Shown here: positions 9,788 through 17,715 of the stretch, in pieces
Layout of the letters: each line of letters opens with the position of its first letter
How positions within the stretch are numbered: the stretch's first letter is position 1
Assembly: GCA_945860265.1 (NCBI GenBank)
Contig: CAMAQF010000029.1
Span: 1-45,077 of the forward strand
Direction: 5' to 3'
Source of the DNA: Emticicia agri
Lineage (GTDB): Bacteria; Bacteroidota; Bacteroidia; Cytophagales; Spirosomataceae
Length of the DNA: 45,077 bases
Notes under the pieces: generated by a model
The model's database searches: none
What the model saw: only the letters and a program-made list of their open reading frames with translations
Told to the model about the DNA's origin: nothing
Translations under genes and position numbers: made by a program

Positions 9788-10987
9788 ATGATAACTGTCG
9801 AACAAGCAGAAAAACTCATTTTAGAAAATACCATTTCAATTCCTACCGAAAAAGTATCAATTGATGCTGCTTTAGGCAGAATTTTAGCTGAAAATTTATG
9901 TGCCGACCGAGATTTTCCACCTTTCAATCGAGTTACGATGGATGGCATTGCGATTCAATTTGCTCAACTCGAAGCAGGACAAACTACTTTTGAAATCGAG
10001 GCAACGGCTGCCGCAGGAAATTCACAAAAAACCTTACAAAACGCCCAAAATTGCTTGGAAGTAATGACTGGAGCAATGATTCCGCTCAACACAGACATGG
10101 TTATTCGGTACGAAGATTTATCTATTTCAGAAAAAACAGTAAAAATCGTAGCTGATTTTTCAATATTTCGGGAAGGACAAAACATTCACCCAAAAGGTTC
10201 TGACCGCAAAACGGGTGACGTAATTGTGCCGAAGGGACGAAAACTTTCTCCTGCCGAAATAGGTGTGGCAGCCACAATTGGTAAACATGAAATTTTGGTT
10301 CAACGAAAACTTCGTGCGATAATTATTTCAACGGGAGAAGAAATCGTTCCAATAACCGAAACACCTCTTCCGCATCAAATACGAACATCAAATGGCTTTG
10401 CCTTACAGGCTTCGCTCAAAAACTGGGGACTCGAAACCGAAAATGTTTTATTGCCCGATAATCAGGAAATTATTGAGCAAAAAATAGCAGCATTTATGGA
10501 AACTTTCGATGTGCTTATTTTAAGCGGTGGAGTTTCGGCAGGGAAATTTGATTTTGTGCCACAATCCCTTGAAAATCAAGGAGTGAAAAAACTTTTTCAT
10601 AAAGTTTCGCAACGCCCTGGAAAACCTTTTTGGTTCGGGAAATCAGCTAAGGGAACGATGGTTTTTGCCTTGCCCGGCAATCCAGTTTCTACATTTATGT
10701 GCCTTAATCGTTATTTCAAAAAGTGGCTTGAAACTTCGCAAGGCCTTGAAAATCAGCAATTAACGGCCGAGTTATCAGAAGATTTTACGTTTAAACCTGA
10801 ATTAACGTTTTTCTTGCAAGTAAAGCTTTCTTATGCACCGACTGGCAAAATTTTGGCAAGTCCAGTAGAAGGTCACGGCTCGGGAGATTTAGCAAATTTG
10901 GTCGAAGCAGACGCATTTTTGGAATTGCCGTTGGAACGTAGTTCGTTTAAGAAGGGAGAGGCTTTTAAGGTGTTTGTTTATAGATAA
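9788..10987 (+). CDS. moeA: Molybdopterin molybdotransferase
   Basis: MoeA inserts molybdate into adenylylated molybdopterin in the last common step of Moco synthesis. The 399-residue product shows the diagnostic blocks: DFPPFNRVTMDGIAI near the N-terminus, VMTGAMIPLNTDMVIRYED, GQNIHPKGSDRKTGD, the MoCF_biosynth domain with IISTGEEIVP and LILSGGVSAGKFDFVP, QRPGKPFWFGK, ALPGNPVSTFMCLNRY, and a C-terminal domain with GHGSGDLANLVEADAFLELP. The ATG at 9788 (MITVEQAE) fits homologues; an in-frame ATG at 9764 would add eight residues. The 174-base gap after xdhC carries only a small inverted repeat (GACGAA-tcg-TTCGTC, 9712-9726), so moeA may have its own promoter. No moaA, moaC or mogA is nearby. 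Confidence 0.93.
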   Translation: MITVEQAEKLILENTISIPTEKVSIDAALGRILAENLCADRDFPPFNRVTMDGIAIQFAQLEAGQTTFEIEATAAAGNSQKTLQNAQNCLEVMTGAMIPLNTDMVIRYEDLSISEKTVKIVADFSIFREGQNIHPKGSDRKTGDVIVPKGRKLSPAEIGVAATIGKHEILVQRKLRAIIISTGEEIVPITETPLPHQIRTSNGFALQASLKNWGLETENVLLPDNQEIIEQKIAAFMETFDVLILSGGVSAGKFDFVPQSLENQGVKKLFHKVSQRPGKPFWFGKSAKGTMVFALPGNPVSTFMCLNRYFKKWLETSQGLENQQLTAELSEDFTFKPELTFFLQVKLSYAPTGKILASPVEGHGSGDLANLVEADAFLELPLERSSFKKGEAFKVFVYR

Positions 10988-11052
10988 AATCACGGAAAAA
11001 TTTGCTTAGACCAATGACTTAAGGGTCTCGTTCCGAAGATTTTGAGATAAAA

Positions 11053-11088
11053 TAGTTGTGGCACACCTTTGAGTATGTGCCACAACTA
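11053..11088 (-). repeat. Dispersed hairpin repeat, copy A (TTGTGGCACA arms)
   Basis: Perfect 13-bp arms (11053-11065 and 11076-11088) enclose a 10-base loop between the convergent moeA and namZ genes. Read on the minus strand, the arms and the loop (TACTCAAAGG) closely match a second hairpin at 24364-24395 whose loop is TACTTCAAAATG. It can serve as a two-way terminator, although the following T tracts are weak, and the shared loop points to a repeat family. Confidence 0.6.
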
Positions 11089-11099
11089 AGTCTGATGGA

Positions 11100-12335
11100 T
11101 TATGGATAAATCAAATACTTCTTTCTCAAAACCTTAAAATCACTCAAACCCGGCTCCCAGCTTTTGCGAATTTCGGCTTCTGAAACGCCATCCATGATTT
11201 GTTGTTTGAATTTTTCTGTTCCTGCCAATTTATTAATATCTCCCATTTGTTTGCTTTGGGTTTTATCAAAGAATTTATCTTTCATCGGGTACGCCTTGTA
11301 AAGTTCCATCATCCACGAAAGGTTGATTTGTCGGCTTTTTCTCAGAATGTTGGTATCATATTTTCTTAAATCAAGTCCAAAACAATCTTCATTTTGGTGA
11401 AGAGGCGTTTCGCTCATTCCTTGAATACTTATAGGCTTAAAATTAAAATCATATTTGCCTTTAAGGGCAGGAGCTCCCAAAACCGTAAACGGAATGTAAG
11501 TTCCACGACCTTGACTCAAAATTGTGCCTTCAAACATACAGGTGCTTGGATAAAGCAAAATTGACTGCTGAGAATTAAGATTAGGCGATGGAAAAACAGG
11601 CAATATATATGTCATATCGTGGTTATAGTTTGCAATTTTAATCACACGAATCTTACATTGAAGTTTGTTCGGAAGCCAAGCTTCACCGTTAATCATTTGG
11701 GCAAACTCGCCGATTGTAAGTCCATGAGCAATCGGAATCGGAAACATGCCAATGCCCGAATACAGCTCTTTTTGTAAAATAGGGCCATCTACCAAGTAGC
11801 CATTGGGATTTGGTCGGTCGAGAATGATTAATTCTTTGCCATTTTCAGCACAAGATTCCATCACATGAGCGAGCGTATTAATGTAGGTATAAAATCTCGC
11901 TCCAACATCTTGAATATCAAAAATCATTATATCAACATCGGCTAAATGCTCTTGAGTTGGGCGTTTAATTTTGCCGTAAAGTGAAATTATCGGAATACCT
12001 GTTTTCTTGTCAAATTCATTATTTACTTTTGCTCCCGCACTGGCGTTACCACGAAAACCATGTTCTGGACCAAAAACTTTTACAATATTTACACCTAAAC
12101 TCAACAGACTATCGACACTTGCTTTTTTGCCGATAATTGAGGTCTGATTGACCAACATCGCTACTCTTTTGCCTTTAAGCAAAGGCAAATATTCTGAAAT
12201 TTGGTCAGCTCCTGTAATTATTTGTGTTTTTTGATTTGTAGAAACGGTATATTTATTGGCTAACTGCTTTTTGGTGCAGGCAAATAACACAATAATTACA
12301 AGGCAAATAAGAAGGTAAAAAAAAGAGGATTTCAT
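11100..12335 (-). CDS. namZ: NamZ-type exo-beta-N-acetylmuramidase lipoprotein (DUF1343)
   Basis: The 411-residue protein starts with a lipoprotein signal peptide ending in LFAC, with the lipidated Cys at residue 20. The rest is a DUF1343 domain: GADQISEYLPLLKGKRVAMLVNQTS, VFGPEHGFRGNASAG, DVDIMIFDIQDVGARFYTY, LDRPNPNGYLVDGP and PIPIAHGLTIGEFAQMINGE. Members characterised in Tannerella and Bacillus remove terminal MurNAc from the non-reducing end of cell-wall fragments, so a periplasmic or outer-membrane role in peptidoglycan salvage is expected. This ties in functionally with anmK, though the two are 10 kb apart. It converges with moeA and has no evident operon partner. The gene symbol is by family, not by verified orthology. 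Confidence 0.83.
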   Translation of the reverse strand: MKSSFFYLLICLVIIVLFACTKKQLANKYTVSTNQKTQIITGADQISEYLPLLKGKRVAMLVNQTSIIGKKASVDSLLSLGVNIVKVFGPEHGFRGNASAGAKVNNEFDKKTGIPIISLYGKIKRPTQEHLADVDIMIFDIQDVGARFYTYINTLAHVMESCAENGKELIILDRPNPNGYLVDGPILQKELYSGIGMFPIPIAHGLTIGEFAQMINGEAWLPNKLQCKIRVIKIANYNHDMTYILPVFPSPNLNSQQSILLYPSTCMFEGTILSQGRGTYIPFTVLGAPALKGKYDFNFKPISIQGMSETPLHQNEDCFGLDLRKYDTNILRKSRQINLSWMMELYKAYPMKDKFFDKTQSKQMGDINKLAGTEKFKQQIMDGVSEAEIRKSWEPGLSDFKVLRKKYLIYP

Positions 12336-12419
12336 AAAGTTTATTGATTGTTAATATATATTTTTATAAATCATTGATTATCAAACTAATAACCTGTAAC
12401 AAATTAACCAATAACCATT

Positions 12420-13222
12420 TCAGATTGCTTTAATTTGTTTCAAAATCGTTTTTGTAATCGTTTTTCGACATTGACCAAAATTTGGATTGAGTTCGGAACG
12501 TTTTTTTGAAATTCGCGTTGCAAAGAAATAGGTATTTTCTCGACTTTCCACATATCCAACCCACCAACCCGAATCTATGCCACCGTCACGAGTCCAACCT
12601 GTTTTCGCTCTGATTGTGTAATCGTTGGACTTTTCTATAACCATTACTTTTTTCAAAATCTTGTAATTTTGCTTAGAAAATGGCATTTTTTCTTCATAAA
12701 CAGCCTTTAAAAATGCAACCTGATTTTGTGGAGAAATTCCAAAACGCCCAAAATTCCAAAAGTCAATACCTATTTCTGATAAATCAACATTACCATAACG
12801 GCAGGCATTTAAATACTTTATATAATTTTTTTACCTATTTTCTTCGCCAATTCGATAAACACCCAGCCTGCCGATACCTCAAAAGCTTCTCGCACTGTCA
12901 TATCTTTATAAATCTCTGGTCGGTATTCGTAGAGTGTCGTATCGGTTTTGCCTACCCACTTGATCACCTCATTTTCGTCTTTGATTACTTTTATTTCTAA
13001 GGAAATCAATAAATTAATGATTTTGAAAGTCGAAGCAGGCAAACTTAGTTTTTGAGCATCGAGTGAATCTGAATAAATCCACTTTTGATTTTTATAATCA
13101 TAGATTGTGGTGCTGCCTTTGATGCCACATTCTCGAAAAGCCTGCTTTAAATCAACTTGCCCCGAAACCTTAGACGAAATGCTCAAAAAGCCAACAAGCA
13201 AGACAAAGTAGCGGAGTTTCAT
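12420..13222 (-). pseudogene. Class D (OXA-type) beta-lactamase, broken by a one-base deletion
   Basis: The N-terminal frame (12818-13222) has a signal peptide (MKLRYFVLLVGFLS...SG), the active-site PASTFK (S64, K67) and a second motif reading SAGW (S117) where most OXA enzymes have S-x-V. The C-terminal frame (12420 to about 12830) carries YGN, GRFGISPQNQV, KTGWTRDGG and GWWVGYVE. The two frames join if one A is added to the run of seven at 12829-12835 (minus strand), giving KKNYIKYLNACRYGNVD and a 267-residue protein, the usual class D length. Every other motif is in order, so the lesion is recent, switchable, or a homopolymer base-call error. The class is known for periplasmic beta-lactam hydrolysis; as read, no active enzyme is made. 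Confidence 0.85.
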
Positions 13223-13270
13223 TTCAAATAATTGTTTTTACAATTCAATTTTATGGAAAAAATTCACCCG

Positions 13271-13297
13271 TAGGAACGTCCAAATTGGACGTTCCTA
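13271..13297. repeat. 27-bp perfect palindrome (13-bp arms, one-base centre)
   Basis: TAGGAACGTCCAA, A, then TTGGACGTTCCTA. It lies 48 bases upstream of the beta-lactamase start in the divergent gap before the 13442 gene. It is too symmetrical to be chance and could be a dimer operator, a terminator stem or part of a small dispersed repeat. Local base composition (G+C-rich against an A+T-rich gap) makes it stand out. Confidence 0.55.
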
Positions 13298-13441
13298 AAA
13301 TATTTATTTAGAATCAATATGTCTTCAACATTTTAAATTTCAACCAAAACTAATATTTTATCATTAAATAATATTGTTTTTACTGGCATAAAGTCATAAA
13401 TCAACGATTCACTTTTCTTTTTTGGCCATTTTTCAATACTT

Positions 13442-13876
13442 TTGAACAAAAATAAGCTTAACTTGAGAAAAACTAACGAAAGCATCATCAATATTCCTGT
13501 GATTCCGCCAAAAACGGCAAGTCGTGAGGAGCGTAAAGAATTTTTGCAGGAGTCTGCCAATAAATATTTGGAGGCCATCGAAATGCAAATTGGGGATTTG
13601 AAGAAAGTGGGTAAAAATGCTTTGGTTATCGGAGGAGTGGTTTTAACTGCCTACGCTCTGACTGAATTACTTTTGCCTTCGGATAAACAAAAAATTTCGC
13701 TCAAACCTAAGCCAATCGAACAAGAAGACGAAGATAACGACGAAAGTTCTTTTGTCTGGGCTGCTTTAAAAGGCGTCGCAACGTCGGTTTTGCTTAATAT
13801 TGCAAAAAATAAACTTTTGGGAATTATAGATAATTTTACCACCGACGCTACCAAAAATGTCGAGACAAATTCTTGA
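13442..13876 (+). CDS. Small predicted membrane protein of unknown function
   Basis: I do not recognise this 144-residue protein. A hydrophobic stretch (NALVIGGVVLTAYALTELLLP, about 59-79) looks like one membrane helix, followed by an acidic linker (EQEDEDNDES) and a second amphipathic or weakly hydrophobic stretch (VWAALKGVATSVLLNIAKNKLLGI). There is no ATG before residue 48; the frame must use TTG at 13442 or 13463 or another non-standard start. The sequence TACTTTTG (13437-13444), a perfect -7 promoter match, overlaps the first TTG, which favours the later one. It overlaps the next gene by 20 bases, so it is translated as part of the same operon as the PcrB-like synthase. Confidence 0.6.
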   Translation: MNKNKLNLRKTNESIINIPVIPPKTASREERKEFLQESANKYLEAIEMQIGDLKKVGKNALVIGGVVLTAYALTELLLPSDKQKISLKPKPIEQEDEDNDESSFVWAALKGVATSVLLNIAKNKLLGIIDNFTTDATKNVETNS

Positions 13877-14615
13877 TAAAATACTAACCAACAAGCAATT
13901 AAAAAAGAAATCTTTGGCTGTTTTGCTCGACCCCGACAAAGTTGAGCTAAATTCTTTTGAAACATTTTTGTATGCATGTGCCGAAAACCGAGTAGAATAC
14001 TTCTTGATTGGCGGCAGCCTGATTACCAAAAATATAATGGGCGAAATGATCGTAATCATTCGCCAAAAAACCAATATTCCTGTCATAATTTTTCCAGGAA
14101 ATAGCCTACACATTGAGCCAACAGCCGATGCCATTCTCCTACTTTCGCTGATTTCTGGGCGAAACCCCGATTATTTGATTGGTCAGCACGTAATTGCTGC
14201 TCCACTACTTAAACAAAGCAATTTGGAGATTTTATCAACAGGCTATATGCTCATTGATAGTGGTCAACAAACTACGGTTTCTTATATCAGTAATACAACT
14301 CCAATTCCTAATGATAAGGCTGATATTGCAGTTTGTACGGCAATGGCGGGCGAAATGCTTGGTCAAAAACTGATATATCTCGATGGAGGAAGTGGAGCAA
14401 TATATCCTGTTTCACCAAAAATGATTCAGAAAGTAAGCAAAAATATTAGTTTACCTCTGATTGTTGGAGGCGGGATTAATTCTTCCGAAAAAGCTACCGT
14501 GGCTCTTGAAGCGGGAGCAGATATTATTGTTATTGGTAATGCTTTCGAGAAAAACCCTGCTTTACTTTCAGAAATCGCCGAAGCAGTTCACTCCTTTAAT
14601 TTATCAATTGCTTGA
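13857..14615 (+). CDS. Geranylgeranylglyceryl/heptaprenylglyceryl phosphate synthase family protein
   Basis: This 252-residue TIM-barrel protein belongs to the PcrB/GGGPS family, which joins a long prenyl diphosphate to sn-glycerol-1-phosphate by an ether bond. The visible family marks are SLAVLLDPDKV, EYFLIGGSLIT, IPVIIFPGNSLHI, DAILLLSLISGRNPDYLIGQHV, KLIYLDGGSGA, LIVGGGINSSEKA and GADIIVIGNAF (the phosphate-binding barrel end). GGGPS of this group is known from Flavobacterium and other Bacteroidota, where the downstream product is unclear, because archaeal-type membrane lipids are not made. The gene overlaps the small membrane-protein gene upstream by 20 bases and folK downstream by 4. Confidence 0.88.
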   Translation: MSRQILDKILTNKQLKKKSLAVLLDPDKVELNSFETFLYACAENRVEYFLIGGSLITKNIMGEMIVIIRQKTNIPVIIFPGNSLHIEPTADAILLLSLISGRNPDYLIGQHVIAAPLLKQSNLEILSTGYMLIDSGQQTTVSYISNTTPIPNDKADIAVCTAMAGEMLGQKLIYLDGGSGAIYPVSPKMIQKVSKNISLPLIVGGGINSSEKATVALEAGADIIVIGNAFEKNPALLSEIAEAVHSFNLSIA

Positions 14616-15103
14616 AACTCAATAAAGTATTTCTTGGTTTAGGTTCTAATTTAGGAAATAGAGAAGAAAACCTCTTGATGGCTCAGAAGTTAATTGAAGA
14701 AAAAGTTGGCAAAGTTCGCTCGAAATCAAGCATTTATGAAACTGCCGCGTGGGGAATCACCGAACAAAATGCTTTTTTGAACCAAGTGCTAGAAATCGAA
14801 ACCGTTTTTTCACCGAGTGCAGTTCTTCATTTACTGCTGAAAATAGAGAAAGATATGGGGCGTATTCGTGAAATCAAATGGGGCGAACGTAGTATTGATA
14901 TTGATGTTTTGTACTTCAATAACGTGATTCTTTCTACCGAAAACCTGGTAGTTCCACATCCTTTTATACCAGAACGCAAATTTGTTTTGGTGCCACTATG
15001 CGAAATTGCTCCAGTTTTTATTCACCCCAAATTAAAACAGTCAAACCTTGAATTACTTGAAAAATGCCAAGATTCGGGGGAAATAATCGTCTTTAATTCA
15101 TAA
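14612..15103 (+). CDS. folK: 2-amino-4-hydroxy-6-hydroxymethyldihydropteridine diphosphokinase
   Basis: FolK transfers diphosphate from ATP to hydroxymethyl-dihydropterin in folate synthesis. The 163-residue product has VFLGLGSNLGNREENL at the N-terminus, SSIYETAAWG, NAFLNQVLEIET, the signature WGERSIDIDVLYFNN, and VVPHPFIPERKFVLVPL. Start is TTG at 14612, which overlaps the stop of the preceding gene (TTGA), a typical translational-coupling junction; the next in-frame ATG would remove the GLGSNLG block. Its 3' end overlaps the convergent methyltransferase gene by 11 bases, leaving no room for a separate terminator. Confidence 0.92.
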   Translation: MKLNKVFLGLGSNLGNREENLLMAQKLIEEKVGKVRSKSSIYETAAWGITEQNAFLNQVLEIETVFSPSAVLHLLLKIEKDMGRIREIKWGERSIDIDVLYFNNVILSTENLVVPHPFIPERKFVLVPLCEIAPVFIHPKLKQSNLELLEKCQDSGEIIVFNS

Positions 15104-15836
15104 TTGCGGGCACTTTCTGAACCACAAATATCATTCGGTCAGATTCTGCCACTTCGAACGGTTTTAGATCATAACTTCCATAAATTTCTTTGCAAGTCAA
15201 TTCTGCCTTTCGGAAATAATATCTAAAATCTTCGCAAGTTAAAATCTTGACACGTTCTTCGAAATGATGATGCTCGCAATCGTAGTCGAAATCAATATTT
15301 TTTATAATAAAACCATATTCGATTTTCTTTGTGATGATGAATTTTATACCATCAACTTCTTTTTCGTAGTATTTTATTAAGTTTTTTACGGCTTTTGCAC
15401 TATTCATATAATCAAGCACCAGTGTGCCGCCCGATTTTAAATTTTCGGCAACAGCTTTTATGGCTCGAAAATTGTCATAGCTTTCATCAAAATATCCAAA
15501 ACTTGTAAATAAATTTAGTACAAAATCGAAAGAGCCTGAGCGAAAAGTTTCTCGCATATCATGCAAATAAAAACCCAGATGCTTATTTGCAGATTGCTTA
15601 GCAGCTTCGATATTATTCGGAGATAAATCAACACCAATCACATCATAGCCTTTTGAATTAAGGTATATTGAATGCCGTCCTTTGCCACAAGCAAGGTCGA
15701 GAAAAACATCAGAATGCTTGAAATTGAGTTTTTTTTCAAGAATATCAATAAATTGTTGAGCTTCTTCGTAGCTTCGGCTTTTGTAAAGTTGATGATAAAA
15801 AGATGTATCAAACCATTCTGCAAACCACTCTTTCAT
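15093..15836 (-). CDS. Class I SAM-dependent methyltransferase
   Basis: The 247-residue protein has a Rossmann methyltransferase core: motif I VFLDLACGKGRHSIYL, then GYDVIGVDLSPNNIEAAK (motif II acidic end), FDFVLNLFTSFGYF (motif IV region) and LKSGGTLVLDYMN. The N-terminus WFAEWFDTSFYHQLYKSRSYEEA is shared by a group of uncharacterised methyltransferases common in Bacteroidota. The substrate cannot be told from sequence; small molecules are more likely than nucleic acid because no RNA-binding domain is visible. It overlaps the 3' end of folK by 11 bases on the opposite strand and stands alone. Confidence 0.85.
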   Translation of the reverse strand: MKEWFAEWFDTSFYHQLYKSRSYEEAQQFIDILEKKLNFKHSDVFLDLACGKGRHSIYLNSKGYDVIGVDLSPNNIEAAKQSANKHLGFYLHDMRETFRSGSFDFVLNLFTSFGYFDESYDNFRAIKAVAENLKSGGTLVLDYMNSAKAVKNLIKYYEKEVDGIKFIITKKIEYGFIIKNIDFDYDCEHHHFEERVKILTCEDFRYYFRKAELTCKEIYGSYDLKPFEVAESDRMIFVVQKVPAIMN

Positions 15837-15951
15837 TATCTTTATATCAATTTAGTACATTCGGAGTTGATAGAAATTAAACCCGAATTCAATTTTTTTT
15901 TAAATTTATCGTTATAAATAGCGTACAAAATTACCATCATTATCATCAAAA

Positions 15952-16947
15952 ATGAAACTTTATCAGAAAATATACCAATTTGCTTCGATTTTATTATTTG
16001 TTTTATTGACGTTGTCGATAGCCGATGCCCAAACAAGCGATGCCGTTCCGAAAGCAAAACGTAAAGGAGATGAAGGGTATAAAAAAGAAACAATTCAACA
16101 AAAATTGGATAAACTTCCTGTGGGCATAACAACCCCAAAGGCTTCAGCTTCATTGCCTGGAGGAAATAATATTTCGAGTCTTGATGATGCCAAAAAGTTT
16201 GCTACCGAAACTTTACCCGATTTAGGTTTGAAGCTCAAAAAGACCTTAAAAGATGTAAAAAAGGAAATCAAAAGCTTGAAAAAAGAGTTTAATGGACGTG
16301 ATTACGAAGGAATTAAGGTAGAAAAACAGCTAATAAGACAAGGAACTGGTAATAACCTGACATTCTTAGAATTTTATACTTTAAAAGAATTTACTCAGCC
16401 CAATTCCTATAATCGACACTTATTTTGGTATGACCGTAAAGCAAATAGAATCGTTGAAGGCATTGGTCGTGACCGTGCAACCAACGATTTAATGCACGGG
16501 CCGTATAAAAAATATTTGAGCGATTTGGTGGTTGAAGAAGGTTGGTATTATCTAGGTGCAAAAGATGGTCGTTGGGAATTGTACGACAAAAACTACAATT
16601 TGCTTAATAAAGAATATTACGAACGAGGTTTCTATCAAGATTCTGAACTAAGTTTTTATGATGAACGTCAAATCAAAATGAAAGATGTAAAACCTAAGCT
16701 TTACGGAAAAGTGACGGGCGAGTATCTCAAATTTAACGAAAGCGGAACATTGGCCGAACAAGGCATGATGGATGACAGCGTAAAAATTGGTCGATGGGTT
16801 GAGTATTACCCAACGGGTAATCGCAGAAAGAAAGAAACACAATACGGAAAAGACTGTTACGATACGGTTTTTGAATCTTACATAGTTTATGAATACGACG
16901 AGAAGGGTAAAATTACTTTTGAATCACCAAAGATTAAGAAAAATTAA
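15952..16947 (+). CDS. Secreted protein with MORN-like (YwqK-type) repeats
   Basis: This 331-residue protein begins with a signal peptide (MKLYQKIYQFASILLFVLLTLSIADA). After a Lys-rich, probably helical region (about 85-110) come short repeats with the MORN/YwqK pattern of aromatic-Gly-Trp units, for example GPYKKY, GRWELYDKNYNLLNKEYYERG, GEYLKFNESGTLAEQG and GRWVEYYPTG. Such repeats fold as beta-hairpin stacks and are often found in Bacteroidota exported proteins; a function cannot be assigned. It is a single gene between the divergent methyltransferase gene and aat, and no terminator hairpin is obvious after its stop. Confidence 0.65.
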   Translation: MKLYQKIYQFASILLFVLLTLSIADAQTSDAVPKAKRKGDEGYKKETIQQKLDKLPVGITTPKASASLPGGNNISSLDDAKKFATETLPDLGLKLKKTLKDVKKEIKSLKKEFNGRDYEGIKVEKQLIRQGTGNNLTFLEFYTLKEFTQPNSYNRHLFWYDRKANRIVEGIGRDRATNDLMHGPYKKYLSDLVVEEGWYYLGAKDGRWELYDKNYNLLNKEYYERGFYQDSELSFYDERQIKMKDVKPKLYGKVTGEYLKFNESGTLAEQGMMDDSVKIGRWVEYYPTGNRRKKETQYGKDCYDTVFESYIVYEYDEKGKITFESPKIKKN

Positions 16948-17017
16948 GATTGATTTGAATAATTTTTAATTAGTAGAAAACAGTTTTGCCAAAATTAGTT
17001 TTTTTTCTTTTTTTCTT

Positions 17018-17025
17018 TAATTTTG
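17018..17025 (+). promoter_or_regulatory. -7 promoter element (TAATTTTG) for aat
   Basis: An exact TAnnTTTG match 24 bases before the ATG at 17050. It overlaps the TTG (17023) that would begin a longer reading frame, so it argues for the ATG as the true start. Confidence 0.5.
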
Positions 17026-17049
17026 TCGTCATATAGCTATAAATATTTA

Positions 17050-17670
17050 ATGACAAAACTTACGCCCGACGACTTAATTTATGGCTATATAAACGGAATT
17101 TTCCCGATGGCGGATTCGGACGGGACACTTTATTGGTATTCGCCCGACCCTCGTGCCATTATTCCGCTTGATACTTACAAATCTCATAAATCACTTCGTC
17201 CTTTGCTCAACAAAAACTATTTCGAGATTCGGATTGACTATGATTTTGAGGGCGTAATGCGTAGCTGTGCCATTGCAAGAAGCGATTCTGAAGATACTTG
17301 GATTTCAGAAGAAATTATAGAGGCTTATACGGGCTTAAACGGCTTAGGCTTCGCTCATAGTGTTGAGGCTTATTTAGATAATAAGCTCGTCGGAGGACTT
17401 TATGGCGTTTCTATTGGAGCGGCTTTTTTTGGGGAGTCAATGTTTTATACTCAGCCCAATGCTTCGAAAGTAGCTTTTCATTACCTAATTCAAACACTTC
17501 GCCAACAAGGCTTTGAGTTGCTTGATACTCAATTTATTAACGATAACGTAAAGCGTTTTGGGGCAATTGAAATACCTAAAGCAAACTATTTGAACCTGCT
17601 TCGAAAAGCTACTGAAAAAAAAGCACGATTTATCGAACTCGAAATCGAACATTTATTAAATAAGGCATAA
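17050..17670 (+). CDS. aat: Leucyl/phenylalanyl-tRNA--protein transferase
   Basis: Aat moves Leu or Phe from aminoacyl-tRNA to the N-terminal Arg or Lys of proteins, marking them for ClpS/ClpAP degradation (N-end rule). The 206-residue product is of usual length and has YGYINGIFPMADSDG, YWYSPDPRAIIPLD, DTWISEEIIEAYTGLNGLGFAHSVE, GGLYGVSIGAAFFGESMF and LLDTQFINDNVKRFGA, all in the family order. The ATG at 17050 is preferred over the in-frame TTG at 17023 because a -7 promoter element overlaps that codon. A strong terminator follows directly. Confidence 0.95.
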   Translation: MTKLTPDDLIYGYINGIFPMADSDGTLYWYSPDPRAIIPLDTYKSHKSLRPLLNKNYFEIRIDYDFEGVMRSCAIARSDSEDTWISEEIIEAYTGLNGLGFAHSVEAYLDNKLVGGLYGVSIGAAFFGESMFYTQPNASKVAFHYLIQTLRQQGFELLDTQFINDNVKRFGAIEIPKANYLNLLRKATEKKARFIELEIEHLLNKA

Positions 17671-17701
17671 AAAAACTCAGTACTGAAATACTGAGTTTTT
17701 T
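17670..17701. terminator. Bidirectional intrinsic terminator between aat and the DsbD-like gene
   Basis: A 13-bp perfect stem (AAAAAACTCAGTA / TACTGAGTTTTTT) with loop CTGAAA begins at the last base of the aat stop codon. The arms supply a T tract on both strands, and the two genes converge here. Confidence 0.88.
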
Positions 17702-17715
17702 GTTTTTACTCTAAA

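Noticed and set aside
12680..13000. Plus-strand open frame over the broken beta-lactamase
   Set aside because: It is antisense to clear class D motifs and does not resemble any family.
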